A stretch of 64,000 nt of DNA from Halalkalibacter oceani (GCF_023715605.1 NZ_JAMBOL010000004.1:1-64000), one strand, 5' to 3'. Positions 26,286 to 35,054 are shown, counted from the first letter of the stretch. A program made the numbers and translations. The notes: generated from the letters alone by a model not told the origin.

Positions 26286-27124
26286 TTCAAGTCCCGCCTT
26301 ACTTTTCGCATAATCTGTTCATTGAGCCATAACGCTCCGAGCATAATCGCCGCCAACACGACCCCAAAGGCGCTTGCCAAATTCGGATTCAAGAACACAT
26401 CCCCGGCGATGAGCGAGCCGATTTGCAGCGGAATTAAATTGTACGTCGACCCGACGAGCGCGTAAGCAGTCGCATACGCACCAAGAGAATTGGCCAGTAA
26501 AATGGTAAACGTGCCAAATATCCCCGGAATCAGCACGGGTAGCCCGATGCGGACCCAATAGTGAAAAGACGTCCCGCCCAGTAGATTTGAAGCGTAGCTC
26601 CACTCATCGTTCAGCCCTTGATACGTAGGAAGCAGCAGCATAATCGCAAATGGCACCTGGAAATAGACATAGACCGTTACGAGACCGACCCAGGAATACA
26701 GGTTAAAGCCATCGAGGACAGAGAAGCCGAGCTGGGAAAACAAAAGGGTAAACAACCCGTTGTTGCCGAGCAGAACAATAAAGGAAAACGCCAAAGGCAG
26801 CCCTTCAAAATAGGACGTCATATTGGTGATCATGACCATGTATCGATTTCCGCGCCCGGCCAGCCGGCTAATCGAATATCCTCCAATCGCCGCAATCACA
26901 ATCGCAATTGACGCGGACAGAAAGGAGATCGTTAAACTGTTTTTAATCGCCTGTACATAAAACGGGTCTTGAAAGATAATCGCAAATTGTTCGAAGCCGA
27001 ATGCTCCGTCGTTTGTCTGCACGCTTTGCACAACCATATTGACAAGCGGCGCCAGTAAAAACCCGCAAACGAATAAACCGAGCGGTAAAAGACCTGCATA
27101 AGCAAGCAGCTTTGAGTGTTTCAC
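26282..27124 (-). CDS. ABC importer permease, first subunit
   Basis: Membrane permease of about 280 residues, six segments, PotB/PhnU-like. The EAA-type loop is YASNLLGGTSFHYWVRIGLP. Start: GTG at 27124, 9 nt after AAGGAGG; the frame extends to 27169 but would add a non-hydrophobic lead without a binding site. It follows the phosphodiesterase-like gene by 28 bp and overlaps the next permease by 4 bp. Confidence 0.87.
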   Translation of the reverse strand: MKHSKLLAYAGLLPLGLFVCGFLLAPLVNMVVQSVQTNDGAFGFEQFAIIFQDPFYVQAIKNSLTISFLSASIAIVIAAIGGYSISRLAGRGNRYMVMITNMTSYFEGLPLAFSFIVLLGNNGLFTLLFSQLGFSVLDGFNLYSWVGLVTVYVYFQVPFAIMLLLPTYQGLNDEWSYASNLLGGTSFHYWVRIGLPVLIPGIFGTFTILLANSLGAYATAYALVGSTYNLIPLQIGSLIAGDVFLNPNLASAFGVVLAAIMLGALWLNEQIMRKVRRDLK

Positions 27125-27152
27125 CGACTGCTCCCTCCTTCCCTGCCTGCAC

Positions 27153-27986
27153 TCACCGCCCGCTGACAAGCGCGGCTGCCTGTTGCGGGAGGGGAATCAT
27201 CTTTTCTGATGTTGAAATGTTCAATAGCTTGCACATAAGCGGCGCAAACGCCAGCTGGGGCAAGGTGATATCATGAATGCCTGTTTCAACCTGATCACTT
27301 ATTACATAAAGCGGGACAAGCCGCTCTTCGTCTGTCGTTCCGCCATGCAGACGCCATTCCGACATACCGTGATCCGACGTAACGACGATCTGATAGCCTT
27401 CCTTTTTCCATAGCGGAATGAGCTCGGATAAAAGGTTGTCCACCGTCAAAATTTTCTGGCGATATTCCGTTGAATTCGGTCCGAATTTATGCCCGTCATC
27501 ATCGACATTCATGGAATGAATATAGAGGAAGTCAGGATGGACCTCGCGCCGTAATGACTCCCCATCCAGAAACAGGTGGCTGTCCGGATAATGATCCTCC
27601 CAGTAGAAGCGACCATGCTGAATCGGCTTCTCCTGATGATGCTGGTCGCGATCCTCCAAAAAGTGAAAAGGAGCGCGATTATACAGTTCACTCACCCAGT
27701 AATATGACGCCGTCGCATTGACGAGTCCGTGCTCTTTCGTTAAATGAAACAGGCTTTTTTGCTGCGACAAACGGACAGCGCCATTGCTCGCGATTCCGTT
27801 GTATGAGCTTGGTGTACCTGTCAGCAGCACTTCATAGAGTGGTCGCGATAAGCTTGGCAGCTCCGATTTTACCCGGCAGCGGGCTGCCTGCCCGCTCGCC
27901 GCCAGATGTTCCATATAGCCTAAATTTTCAATCGCAGAGTCATAGCGCATGCCATCGACCACAACGACAATCAATTTAGTTGACAT
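27153..27986 (-). CDS. Alkaline phosphatase-superfamily phosphodiesterase-like enzyme
   Basis: Protein of 277 residues of the nucleotide pyrophosphatase/phosphodiesterase branch of the alkaline phosphatase superfamily. Metal sites: VVVVDGMRYD (N-terminal Asp), ELPSLSRPLYEVLLTG (Ser/Thr nucleophile region), SMNVDDDGHKFG and TSDHGMSEW with a later HGG. No signal peptide, so it is cytoplasmic and would act on an imported substrate. Start: ATG at 27986, 9 nt after GAGG; it overlaps the binding-protein stop by 11 bp. Phosphonoacetate hydrolase (PhnA) is a relative, so phosphonate cleavage is an alternative to diester cleavage. Confidence 0.78.
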   Translation of the reverse strand: MSTKLIVVVVDGMRYDSAIENLGYMEHLAASGQAARCRVKSELPSLSRPLYEVLLTGTPSSYNGIASNGAVRLSQQKSLFHLTKEHGLVNATASYYWVSELYNRAPFHFLEDRDQHHQEKPIQHGRFYWEDHYPDSHLFLDGESLRREVHPDFLYIHSMNVDDDGHKFGPNSTEYRQKILTVDNLLSELIPLWKKEGYQIVVTSDHGMSEWRLHGGTTDEERLVPLYVISDQVETGIHDITLPQLAFAPLMCKLLNISTSEKMIPLPQQAAALVSGR

Positions 27987-29085
27987 GAATGAGAACCTCG
28001 CTCTGCCATAGTCTAGGCAGTTCCTTAGCCGTCTCTTCCCAAGCATTATGGTCATTGACCGGAACCGCGTTTTGATATTGTTCGTGTGGAATCATCATTT
28101 CTGCCACCTCTGCCGGCAGCTCGACGGAATCACGGATTGGACGAGCATACCCTTTGGCAAGATTGATTTGCCCCGCGTCACTTAAAATGTACTCGCGCGT
28201 CAGCATCGCCGCATGCGGCTGCTTGGCATATTTGTTAATAATCGTCGCATAGCCGCTGACAATCGATCCTTCTTCCGGAATCGTCACTTCATAACGGTCA
28301 CGGTCGACTTCATCAGCATAGCCGAGCGAGTTGAAATCCCACATAATCCCAACCTGCATTTCGCCTGTTTCCATTCCTGAGACGCTCAGATTATTAGCTG
28401 TGCTTAGACGGCCCTGCTTCGCCAGTTCGGCAAAAAACTCCAATCCCGGCTGAAGATTCGTTTCATCACCACCGTGCGCCACGGCAGCGGCCAACACCGC
28501 CATTTGGCTTTGTGTTCCCGTTTGAACATCGCCAACCGATACCATATAATCTCCTTCCAGCAAATCCTGCCATGAACGAGGAACTTCATTTACCTGGTTT
28601 TTATCGGCAATAAACGAAATTGTTCCTTGGTAGCCGACAACCCAATGACCTTCGTCATCCTTTGCCCAATCAGGAATTTCATCCCAGTAGGACGTTTTAT
28701 ATGGAAGGGTAATGTCTTTTTCCTTGGCGATCGGGCCAAATGAAATCCCGACATCCCCGATATCGGCTGTCGCATTTTCGCCCTCCGATTCCATTTTGGC
28801 AATTTCCTCGGCACTCGACATATCCGTATCAGAATGCTCAAGTCCGTAAAGCTCCGTTAGATCATCCCATGTATCCTTCCAGTTCGCCCATGAATCAGGC
28901 ATGCCGACACTGTATACAGCGCCTTCCTCCTGCGCCTTTTCCTCAATTTCTTCTAACGTAAGAGTGCTCGGGTCAAGGGCACCCCCATCATTACCTGCAT
29001 CGTTAGAACCGCACGCAGCCAAGCTTAAAAGCCCTGCTCCCAAAACCAAACCGCGAATCATATTTCGTTTGCGTAGAAAAGCCAT
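27976..29085 (-). CDS. Importer substrate-binding lipoprotein of the Pho-box operon
   Basis: Lipoprotein of 369 residues with signal peptide ending LLSLAACGS and an acidic Gly/Asn linker. The binding domain is of the PotD/PhnS-like cluster (GMPDSWANWKDTWDDL, YKTSYWDEIPDW, GVGD-type lobes). Start: ATG at 29085, 9 nt after AGGAGG; the frame continues to 29178 through an A/C-rich leader that is untranslated. First gene of the operon, directly under the Pho box. Substrate not identified; an organophosphate or phosphonate is inferred. Confidence 0.85.
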   Translation of the reverse strand: MAFLRKRNMIRGLVLGAGLLSLAACGSNDAGNDGGALDPSTLTLEEIEEKAQEEGAVYSVGMPDSWANWKDTWDDLTELYGLEHSDTDMSSAEEIAKMESEGENATADIGDVGISFGPIAKEKDITLPYKTSYWDEIPDWAKDDEGHWVVGYQGTISFIADKNQVNEVPRSWQDLLEGDYMVSVGDVQTGTQSQMAVLAAAVAHGGDETNLQPGLEFFAELAKQGRLSTANNLSVSGMETGEMQVGIMWDFNSLGYADEVDRDRYEVTIPEEGSIVSGYATIINKYAKQPHAAMLTREYILSDAGQINLAKGYARPIRDSVELPAEVAEMMIPHEQYQNAVPVNDHNAWEETAKELPRLWQSEVLIHVN

Positions 29086-29151
29086 ATTCAACTTCCTCCT
29101 CTTTGCTTTCATTTTGTTTTTGTTTGTATTTTGTTGTTTTTGCTTGTCTTC

Positions 29152-29215
29152 ACTATACGAGTTTAGTATTAATAACATTTAAAGCTGATGTTAAATAGTG
29201 TGAACGTTTTGTAAA
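29152..29215 (-). promoter_or_regulatory. Candidate PhoP (Pho box) promoter
   Basis: Reading the minus strand, hexamers TTTACA (29215), TTCACA (29204), TTAACA (29194) and TTTAAA (29183) recur at 11, 10 and 11 bp, as in the TT(A/T/C)ACA repeats bound by PhoP in Bacillus. A -10-like TATAGT follows at 29157-29152, 20 bp after the last repeat. The leader from there to the binding-protein gene is CAA-rich and unstructured. Confidence 0.65.
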
Positions 29216-29221
29216 GATGAC

Positions 29222-29253
29222 AAAAAAGGATCTTCTACAAAGACCCTTTTTTT
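29222..29253 (-). terminator. Terminator after the amidase gene
   Basis: AAAAAGG(A)TCTT pairs with AAGACCCTTTTT; the minus-strand transcript ends CCUUUUUUG, 17 bases after the amidase stop. Confidence 0.7.
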
Positions 29254-29269
29254 GCTGATTTGCAAGTCA

Positions 29270-29941
29270 CTATGTTCCTGCTTTCTGCTTATATTCTTTA
29301 ATTGCTTCAACGATAGAATTAGCGACCCGATTTTGAAAATCGTCTGTCCACATTTTTGCTTCATCATCAGGGTTTGTTAAGTAGCCGATTTCAACCAAAG
29401 CCGCTGGCATCTGCGTATCCTTTACAACAAACAAATCTTTTTTCATAATTCCCCGATCCCGAAATCCGGTAGCATGACTTACATGCTCCTGGATTGTCTT
29501 GGCCAAAAGCCGTGAATTCTCATGATAATAATACGTTTCCGTGCCTGTCACCTCAGGATCGAAAAACGTATTTCCGTGAATCGAAATAAATAAGTCCGCG
29601 TTGAGCTGATTCGCATAATTTGGTCTGTAGCGGCTCTCCTGTGAGATGAAGCGGTCTTCTGTTCTTGTCATAAAAACGTCGATGTGAGCTTCCGCTTTCA
29701 GAAGCTTTTCCACCTTTTTCGCCACACATAATGTAAAGTCCTTTTCAAACTGACCGCTCACCCCTGTTGCTCCGCCATCTTTACCGCCATGCCCTGGATC
29801 AAGAACAACCTTTAAGGCCGGCTGACTGTTTATCCCATGATCGGAATCTGCGCTTCTCATAAAACCCGGCTCGCTTGTGCAGGCTGTTAAAACGATCATT
29901 GAAAATAAGAACAATGTCGTGAATACTAATCTCTTTACCAT
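29270..29941 (-). CDS. N-acetylmuramoyl-L-alanine amidase lipoprotein (Amidase_3)
   Basis: Zn-dependent peptidoglycan amidase of 223 residues, CwlD/AmiC fold. Signal peptide with lipobox MIVLTACTS. Catalytic motifs: LDPGHGGKDGGATG (Zn His), a Zn Glu in FEKDFTL, ISIHGN (Zn His) and ALVEIGYLTN (catalytic Glu). It cleaves the bond between MurNAc and L-Ala outside the membrane. Start ATG at 29941, 7 nt after GAAGG. Convergent operon neighbours are other envelope genes. Whether it acts in sporulation like CwlD is unknown; CwlD is not usually a lipoprotein. Confidence 0.88.
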   Translation of the reverse strand: MVKRLVFTTLFLFSMIVLTACTSEPGFMRSADSDHGINSQPALKVVLDPGHGGKDGGATGVSGQFEKDFTLCVAKKVEKLLKAEAHIDVFMTRTEDRFISQESRYRPNYANQLNADLFISIHGNTFFDPEVTGTETYYYHENSRLLAKTIQEHVSHATGFRDRGIMKKDLFVVKDTQMPAALVEIGYLTNPDDEAKMWTDDFQNRVANSIVEAIKEYKQKAGT

Positions 29942-30059
29942 GTGTCTGCCTTCTTTCTCTTTGTTAATCTAGAACGAACTTCCTGGAAGCCGCCCTTGCT
30001 ACTACTGCTAGATTAATAGACAGAGATCAAGACAAGGTAAAGACGGTATCGATATCATT

Positions 30060-30243
30060 TAAATAATGAAGGGGTTGTGACAAAAGGTTGTTTTTTTTAC
30101 CTTTTGCCCAGCCCCTAAGCAATGAGCGGAACCGCCACGATCTTTTTTTAAAAGCCCGTTGTGAGTGGGTTTCTCACAACGGGCTTGTGGCGTATGAAGC
30201 CATTGCCAGTAGGTCCAAAGCTAGTTTTGTCTCAAGCTCCTTA
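30060..30243. repeat. Dispersed hairpin repeat, copy B (inverted relative to copy A)
   Basis: On the minus strand it reads GAGCTTGAGACAAAACTAG, then the hairpin and the CAAAAGGT hairpin tail. It matches copy A at 21362-21505. Two strong stems are present: 30069-30114 (CAAAAGGT/ACCTTTTG) and 30152-30186 (14-bp perfect stem AAGCCCGTTGTGAG with CTCACAACGGGCTT). Confidence 0.75.
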
Positions 30244-30261
30244 ATCGGCTTCATTCCTTTT

Positions 30262-31404
30262 TTATTGTGAAGGAGTGAGCTCCCTCCACTTCCTTCTTTT
30301 CGCACCGTAACGGATTGGCTGCTCGATAAACCGCCAAGACAACGTGGCAACCACAAGCGTAATCCCCATTTGGATCAACATCCAAATGAGCCGATTTTCT
30401 CCATTTCCTGCCGGAAAGAACAAAACGATAATCGGATAATGCCATAAATAAATACCGTATGAACGAATGCCGAACCACCGTAGCCACTTCCATTCGAAAA
30501 CACGATTGATCCAAGTAGAGGGGTGAACGGCAGCGACGATCAAGCCAGCTGCCGCCAATGACTGCAGCACCATACCACCGCGGTACAGGAAAGCATCGTA
30601 CTCGGTCGTCTTCCACATCATCCAAAGCAAGCCGGCCAGACTGACAGTCCCGATAAAATTGAGGGCAAGACGCGCCCCTTTACGGTCTGTCAGCTTCTCC
30701 TTGACGATATGACTCGGTACACATAGCGCCAGTGCTGCTCCGATCAGAAGAGAGAAGGCACGGGTATCTGTCCCGAAATAGACTCTGCTAGTATCGAGTA
30801 GCCCCGGTTGATAGAGCGCTGCCATTCCAACGATTGAAGCCAGAGCTCCGAAGAGGATGAAACCAGTGAGAAGTTTGCGGTTGCGAACAAACCGAAGACC
30901 AAGTAAAAGCAACACTGGCCAAACGAGATAAAACTGCTCCTCAACAGCGAGCGACCAGAAATGCAAGAGCGGAGATGGCTGTCCGAAATTAGAAAAATAG
31001 CCGATATCGTTAAAGATGAACCACCAGTTCGTCATATAAAAAAGTGATGCGAACCAGTCCCCCCACAGCTCCGCTAATTGCAGAGGATGAAACAGCGCTG
31101 TCCATAGCGCGACAGCCAGTAAGACGACAAGCTGGGTAGGAAGCAGACGCTTGATTCGCCGGATCCAAAACTGGCGAAAATCAATCCGGTTAGTATACTT
31201 CCACTCCATCATGAGAAGGTCTGTAATGAGATACCCGGATAAGACAAAAAATACGCCGACACCTAAAAAACCACCAGAGACCGCTTCCAGATTGAGATGG
31301 TAGGCGATCACTGCAAACAAAGCGAACGCTCTGATCCCATTCAGCCCCGGTATATAGCCGGATTTCTTGCTTGCATCGGTGGTCATGTCCACTCTAGCCT
31401 TCAT
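30262..31404 (-). CDS. Acyltransferase family 3 membrane protein (OatA-like membrane half)
   Basis: Integral membrane acyltransferase of 380 residues with about ten segments. Family motifs: GLNGIRAFALFAVIAYHLN with the conserved His, FFVLSGYLITDLL, WIRRIKRLLPTQL and HFWSLAVEEQFYLVWP. Such proteins carry acetyl groups across the membrane for O-acetylation of peptidoglycan or polysaccharides. OatA proteins have a fused extracellular SGNH esterase-fold domain; here that domain is absent and is encoded by the overlapping upstream gene. Start: ATG at 31404, just after AAGGGGG, overlapping that gene by 11 bp. Confidence 0.88.
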   Translation of the reverse strand: MKARVDMTTDASKKSGYIPGLNGIRAFALFAVIAYHLNLEAVSGGFLGVGVFFVLSGYLITDLLMMEWKYTNRIDFRQFWIRRIKRLLPTQLVVLLAVALWTALFHPLQLAELWGDWFASLFYMTNWWFIFNDIGYFSNFGQPSPLLHFWSLAVEEQFYLVWPVLLLLGLRFVRNRKLLTGFILFGALASIVGMAALYQPGLLDTSRVYFGTDTRAFSLLIGAALALCVPSHIVKEKLTDRKGARLALNFIGTVSLAGLLWMMWKTTEYDAFLYRGGMVLQSLAAAGLIVAAVHPSTWINRVFEWKWLRWFGIRSYGIYLWHYPIIVLFFPAGNGENRLIWMLIQMGITLVVATLSWRFIEQPIRYGAKRRKWRELTPSQ

Positions 31405-32047
31405 CCCGTCCCCCTTGAATTTCATTTGCAATATGATTCAGGAAAAGCGGATAAAACTCATCCTTGAAGTGAACGCCATCCCCATCATGCAACTCTTCTT
31501 TCCCTTCAAATAGCGGTGATAAATCAATAAAGCCTACTCCTTTGGCTTCAGTCATGCTTTCAAGCGCTTCATTATAATCGGGAATATCCTGATAACGTGG
31601 TTCAATTGCAAGCGTTTCGCTCGTCACTTCTGGAACGGACAAGACGTATATCTCAGCGTTTGGCAGCTTCTCGTTTATCTGTTCCAGTAAGGTAGCGTAA
31701 TGACTCACTGAATCTTCAATCGGATCATCAACCGGCATTAGTAAATCACTAGATCCTAACAGCGTAAAAACTCTTTCAGGCTCGATGATTGCCAGACTCT
31801 CCACTTCTTTCAGGGCGAACATCGCGGTCGCTCCCGCGTTACTAATAATCTGAGAGTCATTTAACACCTCCGTTAATCCCACTAGCATAGAGTCACCTAA
31901 AAAAGCACTTTGTTGATAAGCCGAAGCAACATCATCACTCGTTCCCCCATTAGAAATCGTTCCGGACTCACCCTTATCGTTTCCACAAGCTGTAACAAGC
32001 AGTAAAAGCACCCCAATCAACATCGTCAAAAAAACATGTTTTCCCAT
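31394..32047 (-). CDS. SGNH/GDSL-type lipoprotein (OatA-like extracellular half)
   Basis: Lipoprotein of 217 residues, signal peptide ending LLLVTACGN. The SGNH fold is shown by block I AFLGDSMLVGL (nucleophile Ser), a later block with LLGSSDLL and the catalytic pair DGDGVHFKDEFY. It is transcribed directly before, and overlaps, the acyltransferase-3 gene. I infer that the two work as a split OatA-type O-acetyltransferase. Start ATG at 32047, 8 nt after AGGAGG. Confidence 0.82.
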   Translation of the reverse strand: MGKHVFLTMLIGVLLLLVTACGNDKGESGTISNGGTSDDVASAYQQSAFLGDSMLVGLTEVLNDSQIISNAGATAMFALKEVESLAIIEPERVFTLLGSSDLLMPVDDPIEDSVSHYATLLEQINEKLPNAEIYVLSVPEVTSETLAIEPRYQDIPDYNEALESMTEAKGVGFIDLSPLFEGKEELHDGDGVHFKDEFYPLFLNHIANEIQGGRDEG

Positions 32048-32163
32048 TTCATCTTCCTCCTAATACAAATTAATTAACCGTACAAAGGAAGAATAATTGA
32101 AAGAGATAAAGATGAAATCCAGATCATATCGATATTAGTTAAAAAATTTACTGACAAACGAAA

Positions 32164-32203
32164 GAAGCCATTCGTTCAATTTCCACATAGAACGAATGGC
32201 TTC
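32164..32203 (-). terminator. Hairpin after the second sensor kinase gene
   Basis: A perfect 14-bp stem GAAGCCATTCGTTC with GAACGAATGGCTTC lies 8 bases past the kinase stop. The U-tract is weak, so termination or mRNA 3'-end protection are both possible. Confidence 0.6.
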
Positions 32204-32210
32204 CAGCTCT

Positions 32211-33989
32211 CTAGATTTTTTTATTTAAAGTAAAGAAAAACAACACGCCATCTTCGGTATTTGCAGCGCCATACTCCACCCCATGCAGCTCCAGTATATT
32301 TTTTGAAATAGCAAGACCTAATCCGGTACCGTCCTTTGAGTGATGCTGATCTATATGGCCCCGATAGAAGCGGTCCCAGATTTTTTGCAAATGCTCCTGC
32401 TCGATATGAGCTCCTTTGTTTTCAACACAAACTTTTACGCGAGTATCTTCTTCAATCGTCGATAAGATGATTTTATGATCTACCGGCGTGTAGCGAATGG
32501 CATTCGTCATAAAGTTCGTCACCACTTGTTCGATCCGATCCTGATTAGCAACGACCTGGCTGCCGGAAAGCTGTTTGACCAGCTCAAGCTGCTTGTTGGC
32601 AATCTCTAAAGCCAATTTCTCGCATATATGCTCAATAAGCTGATCGATCGAAAAGACATCCATTTTCATTTTATACGTCCCGGACTCGAATTTTGCCAGT
32701 TCAAGCATCTCCACGATCAGCCGGTCCATTTTATCGACCTCTTTTATCATCGCCTGGAAATAATAGTCCTTTTTATTATTGGCTATTCCATCCTCCAAAA
32801 TGGAGAGACAGCTTTTCAAAACGCTCAAAGGCGTCTTCAATTCATGAGAAACCCCGGAAATAAATTCCTTTCGTGTCCTTTCCAGCTGTTTTTCTTTCTC
32901 AATATCCTCTTGCAATTGCTGAATGTAGGAATGGAGCGTAGTAGAAAGTGTATTAATGTTATGAGATAAAGCTCCGATTTCATCCTTTGAGGCAACCGGG
33001 ATTTTTTCGGAAAAATCCAACCTGGCCATCCGGCCTGCCGTCTCATTTATTTGCAGCAAAGGTTTTGCGATCTTTTTTGAATAGTAGAGGGAAACAAGAA
33101 TAATAAGCAGAAGGACAAAGATAAGTAAGTATGCGTAATAATCTTTTACCATTTGCACCGCTTCATCGACAGGCTGTAATGACGTCATCGCAAACAGATA
33201 AACTGTCTCTTCGGCCTCGTTCGTTACAGGACGGATGAAAATTTTATATTGAATACCATTTTCCTCATAGTCAAGCGTTTCAGCAGAACTGCTTTGATCA
33301 TCATTTATGATTAGGTTTGCTTGAAATTGCTTTATCCTTTCAATAAAAACACGATTCGTGTAAAGGGCTGAACCTGCTGCGCCAACTGGCAATTGTAATT
33401 CTTTAATTTCTCCCGACACATATAAGCTGTCCATCCGGGATGTCTCTACCTCGGCGTTTGGACCGTAAAGCCTATCTGACAAGTGCCGATTCTCCAGTAC
33501 TTTATTCGCATCTTTCACCGTTAAAATAGACGGGATGATGTCATGCCCTTCTATGAGTCCATCGATCAGAAGATGTTTTCCCGGTGCTAAATAAAACTTT
33601 TCCCGCTCAACTTCCTCCAACTCCATAAAGCTGTATAAGGGGATCGTGATGACTTGGTTGGAGAGCTGCTGATTTTGAGTAGCGTTCACCTGAAGGGTTA
33701 CAGAAAAATCGTCTGCGAATTTTATATTTCCGAGATGATCTAACGGTGTAATCCAGGTTTGATTGGCCTGATAGAACTCTTCCTGCAGCTTTTGAATCGT
33801 TGCTGGATCGCCCTCAGCATTTATAAAGTCGATCTCAAATGATTGCATACTCGCTTGAATCTCATTTACCTTTTGATTAGCATAAAATTGCTTAAAAAAG
33901 ATCGTCTGTCCGACAAAAATAACGAGTAAAATAAGCATGCATAATAAGGTCGTCAGGATAAATAACTTTGGGACAATTCCTACCTTCAT
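32211..33989 (-). CDS. Sensor histidine kinase with large extracellular domain
   Basis: Sensor kinase of 592 residues. TM1 (~8-30), extracellular region of about 240 residues, TM2 (~280-302), HAMP (SKKIAKPLLQINETAGRMA), HisKA with phospho-His in FISGVSHELKTPLSVL and HATPase with N box (VVTNFMTNAIRYTP) and G box (GTGLGLAISKNILELHG). Its ATG overlaps the regulator stop by 4 bp. It precedes the SGNH/acyltransferase pair on the same strand, suggesting control of cell-wall modification, though 160 bp and a hairpin lie between. Confidence 0.92.
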   Translation of the reverse strand: MKVGIVPKLFILTTLLCMLILLVIFVGQTIFFKQFYANQKVNEIQASMQSFEIDFINAEGDPATIQKLQEEFYQANQTWITPLDHLGNIKFADDFSVTLQVNATQNQQLSNQVITIPLYSFMELEEVEREKFYLAPGKHLLIDGLIEGHDIIPSILTVKDANKVLENRHLSDRLYGPNAEVETSRMDSLYVSGEIKELQLPVGAAGSALYTNRVFIERIKQFQANLIINDDQSSSAETLDYEENGIQYKIFIRPVTNEAEETVYLFAMTSLQPVDEAVQMVKDYYAYLLIFVLLLIILVSLYYSKKIAKPLLQINETAGRMARLDFSEKIPVASKDEIGALSHNINTLSTTLHSYIQQLQEDIEKEKQLERTRKEFISGVSHELKTPLSVLKSCLSILEDGIANNKKDYYFQAMIKEVDKMDRLIVEMLELAKFESGTYKMKMDVFSIDQLIEHICEKLALEIANKQLELVKQLSGSQVVANQDRIEQVVTNFMTNAIRYTPVDHKIILSTIEEDTRVKVCVENKGAHIEQEHLQKIWDRFYRGHIDQHHSKDGTGLGLAISKNILELHGVEYGAANTEDGVLFFFTLNKKI

Positions 33990-34675
33990 ACGTCACCCTC
34001 AAACTTATAACCAACTCGAATAACAGTCACTATAGCCTTTGCTCTATTTCCTAATTTATGACGTAAATTACGGATATGACTGTTGATAGTCCGGTCATCA
34101 CCGGCAAACTCATACCCCCAAATTTTTGTAATGAGCTGTTCTCTCGTGATAATCATTCCAGCATTACGCATTAAGTAGGCTAAAATTTCAAACTCTGTAT
34201 GAGTCAAATGGATAGTTTCTCCCTCTGCTGACACGGTCCGCGAAGCAAGGTCGAGACAAATTCCATTACCTGTTAATCTCTCTTCTTCCGCCAACGTACC
34301 TTTGGCAGAATTACGGCTTTCTAGTAGGCGTTTTACCCTCGCCAACAAAATCGGCGGACTATAAGGTTTTGTTACATAATCATCTGCCCCAAGCTCAAAG
34401 CCAAGTAGCGTATCGTCTTCATCAGCGCGGGCTGTCAGCATAATAACAGCTACATCGGAAGACGTTTTTCGGATCCGTCTGCAAACAGACCAGCCATCCA
34501 ACTTCGGCAGCATAATATCCAAAATGATTAAATCGACCGGGTGTTCTTCAAACATCACTAAAGCTTCGTTCCCATCTGCCGCTTCTATTACGTTGTATCC
34601 TTCATTCAGCAAATAGTCTTTTACGATTTCTCGTAAAATGTCTTCGTCTTCTACAATTAACACTGTTTTCGCCAT
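33986..34675 (-). CDS. OmpR/PhoB-family response regulator
   Basis: Regulator of 229 residues: receiver with IVEDED, phospho-Asp in LIILDIMLPKLDGW, Thr in MLTARAD and Lys in YVTKPYS; winged helix with HLTHTEFEILAYL and DRTINSHIRNLRHKLG. Translation is coupled to the following kinase. Start ATG at 34675 after GAGGGG. Divergent from the UxaA-family gene across a 380-bp gap. Confidence 0.93.
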   Translation of the reverse strand: MAKTVLIVEDEDILREIVKDYLLNEGYNVIEAADGNEALVMFEEHPVDLIILDIMLPKLDGWSVCRRIRKTSSDVAVIMLTARADEDDTLLGFELGADDYVTKPYSPPILLARVKRLLESRNSAKGTLAEEERLTGNGICLDLASRTVSAEGETIHLTHTEFEILAYLMRNAGMIITREQLITKIWGYEFAGDDRTINSHIRNLRHKLGNRAKAIVTVIRVGYKFEGDV

Positions 34676-35054
34676 TTTTTCCCCTCACAATATGCAATGT
34701 GCGCTTCTTATGAAAAGCATAGCATAAAGAGATAAAGATGAGATGAAGATGGGAGGCAGTACGACGTAAAAGTTAATTTTCACCTTTCGCCCAATTAGTC
34801 TTTTCTTCGGGTGACACAACCTTACATGAACGATGGTCATTCTTTGAACATAATATAGGAAAGAACTGTTTATAAGAAAATATCAGCCGTTTTTTTCATT
34901 CTGTGATAAAATATGTACATGAGCTCATCTATGCTAAAAACGGGACTTCGATTTTTATTAAAAAATTTATAAAACGCTTTCAAGCTTTTTGAGCATCGTT
35001 TTAGCCATGATGATAGATTGTTGATAGAAATCTACAGTAAGGAGTTTGAAAACT
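34676..35054. other. Divergent intergenic region upstream of the UxaA-family gene
   Basis: No gene. AT-rich, with a cre-like site at 34969-34982 and the AAGGAG binding site for the UxaA-family gene at 35039-35044. No tight promoter hexamers could be chosen with confidence. Confidence 0.5.
34969..34982. promoter_or_regulatory. Candidate cre (CcpA) site, UxaA-family gene
   Basis: On the minus strand TGAAAGCGTTTTAT matches the cre consensus TGWAANCGNTNWCA except at the last positions. It lies about 73 bp upstream of the start codon. Weakest of the three cre candidates in this window. Confidence 0.45.

Noticed and set aside
30088-30270. 60-codon plus-strand frame inside the dispersed repeat
   Set aside because: It is formed by the hairpin arms of the repeat and has no RBS.
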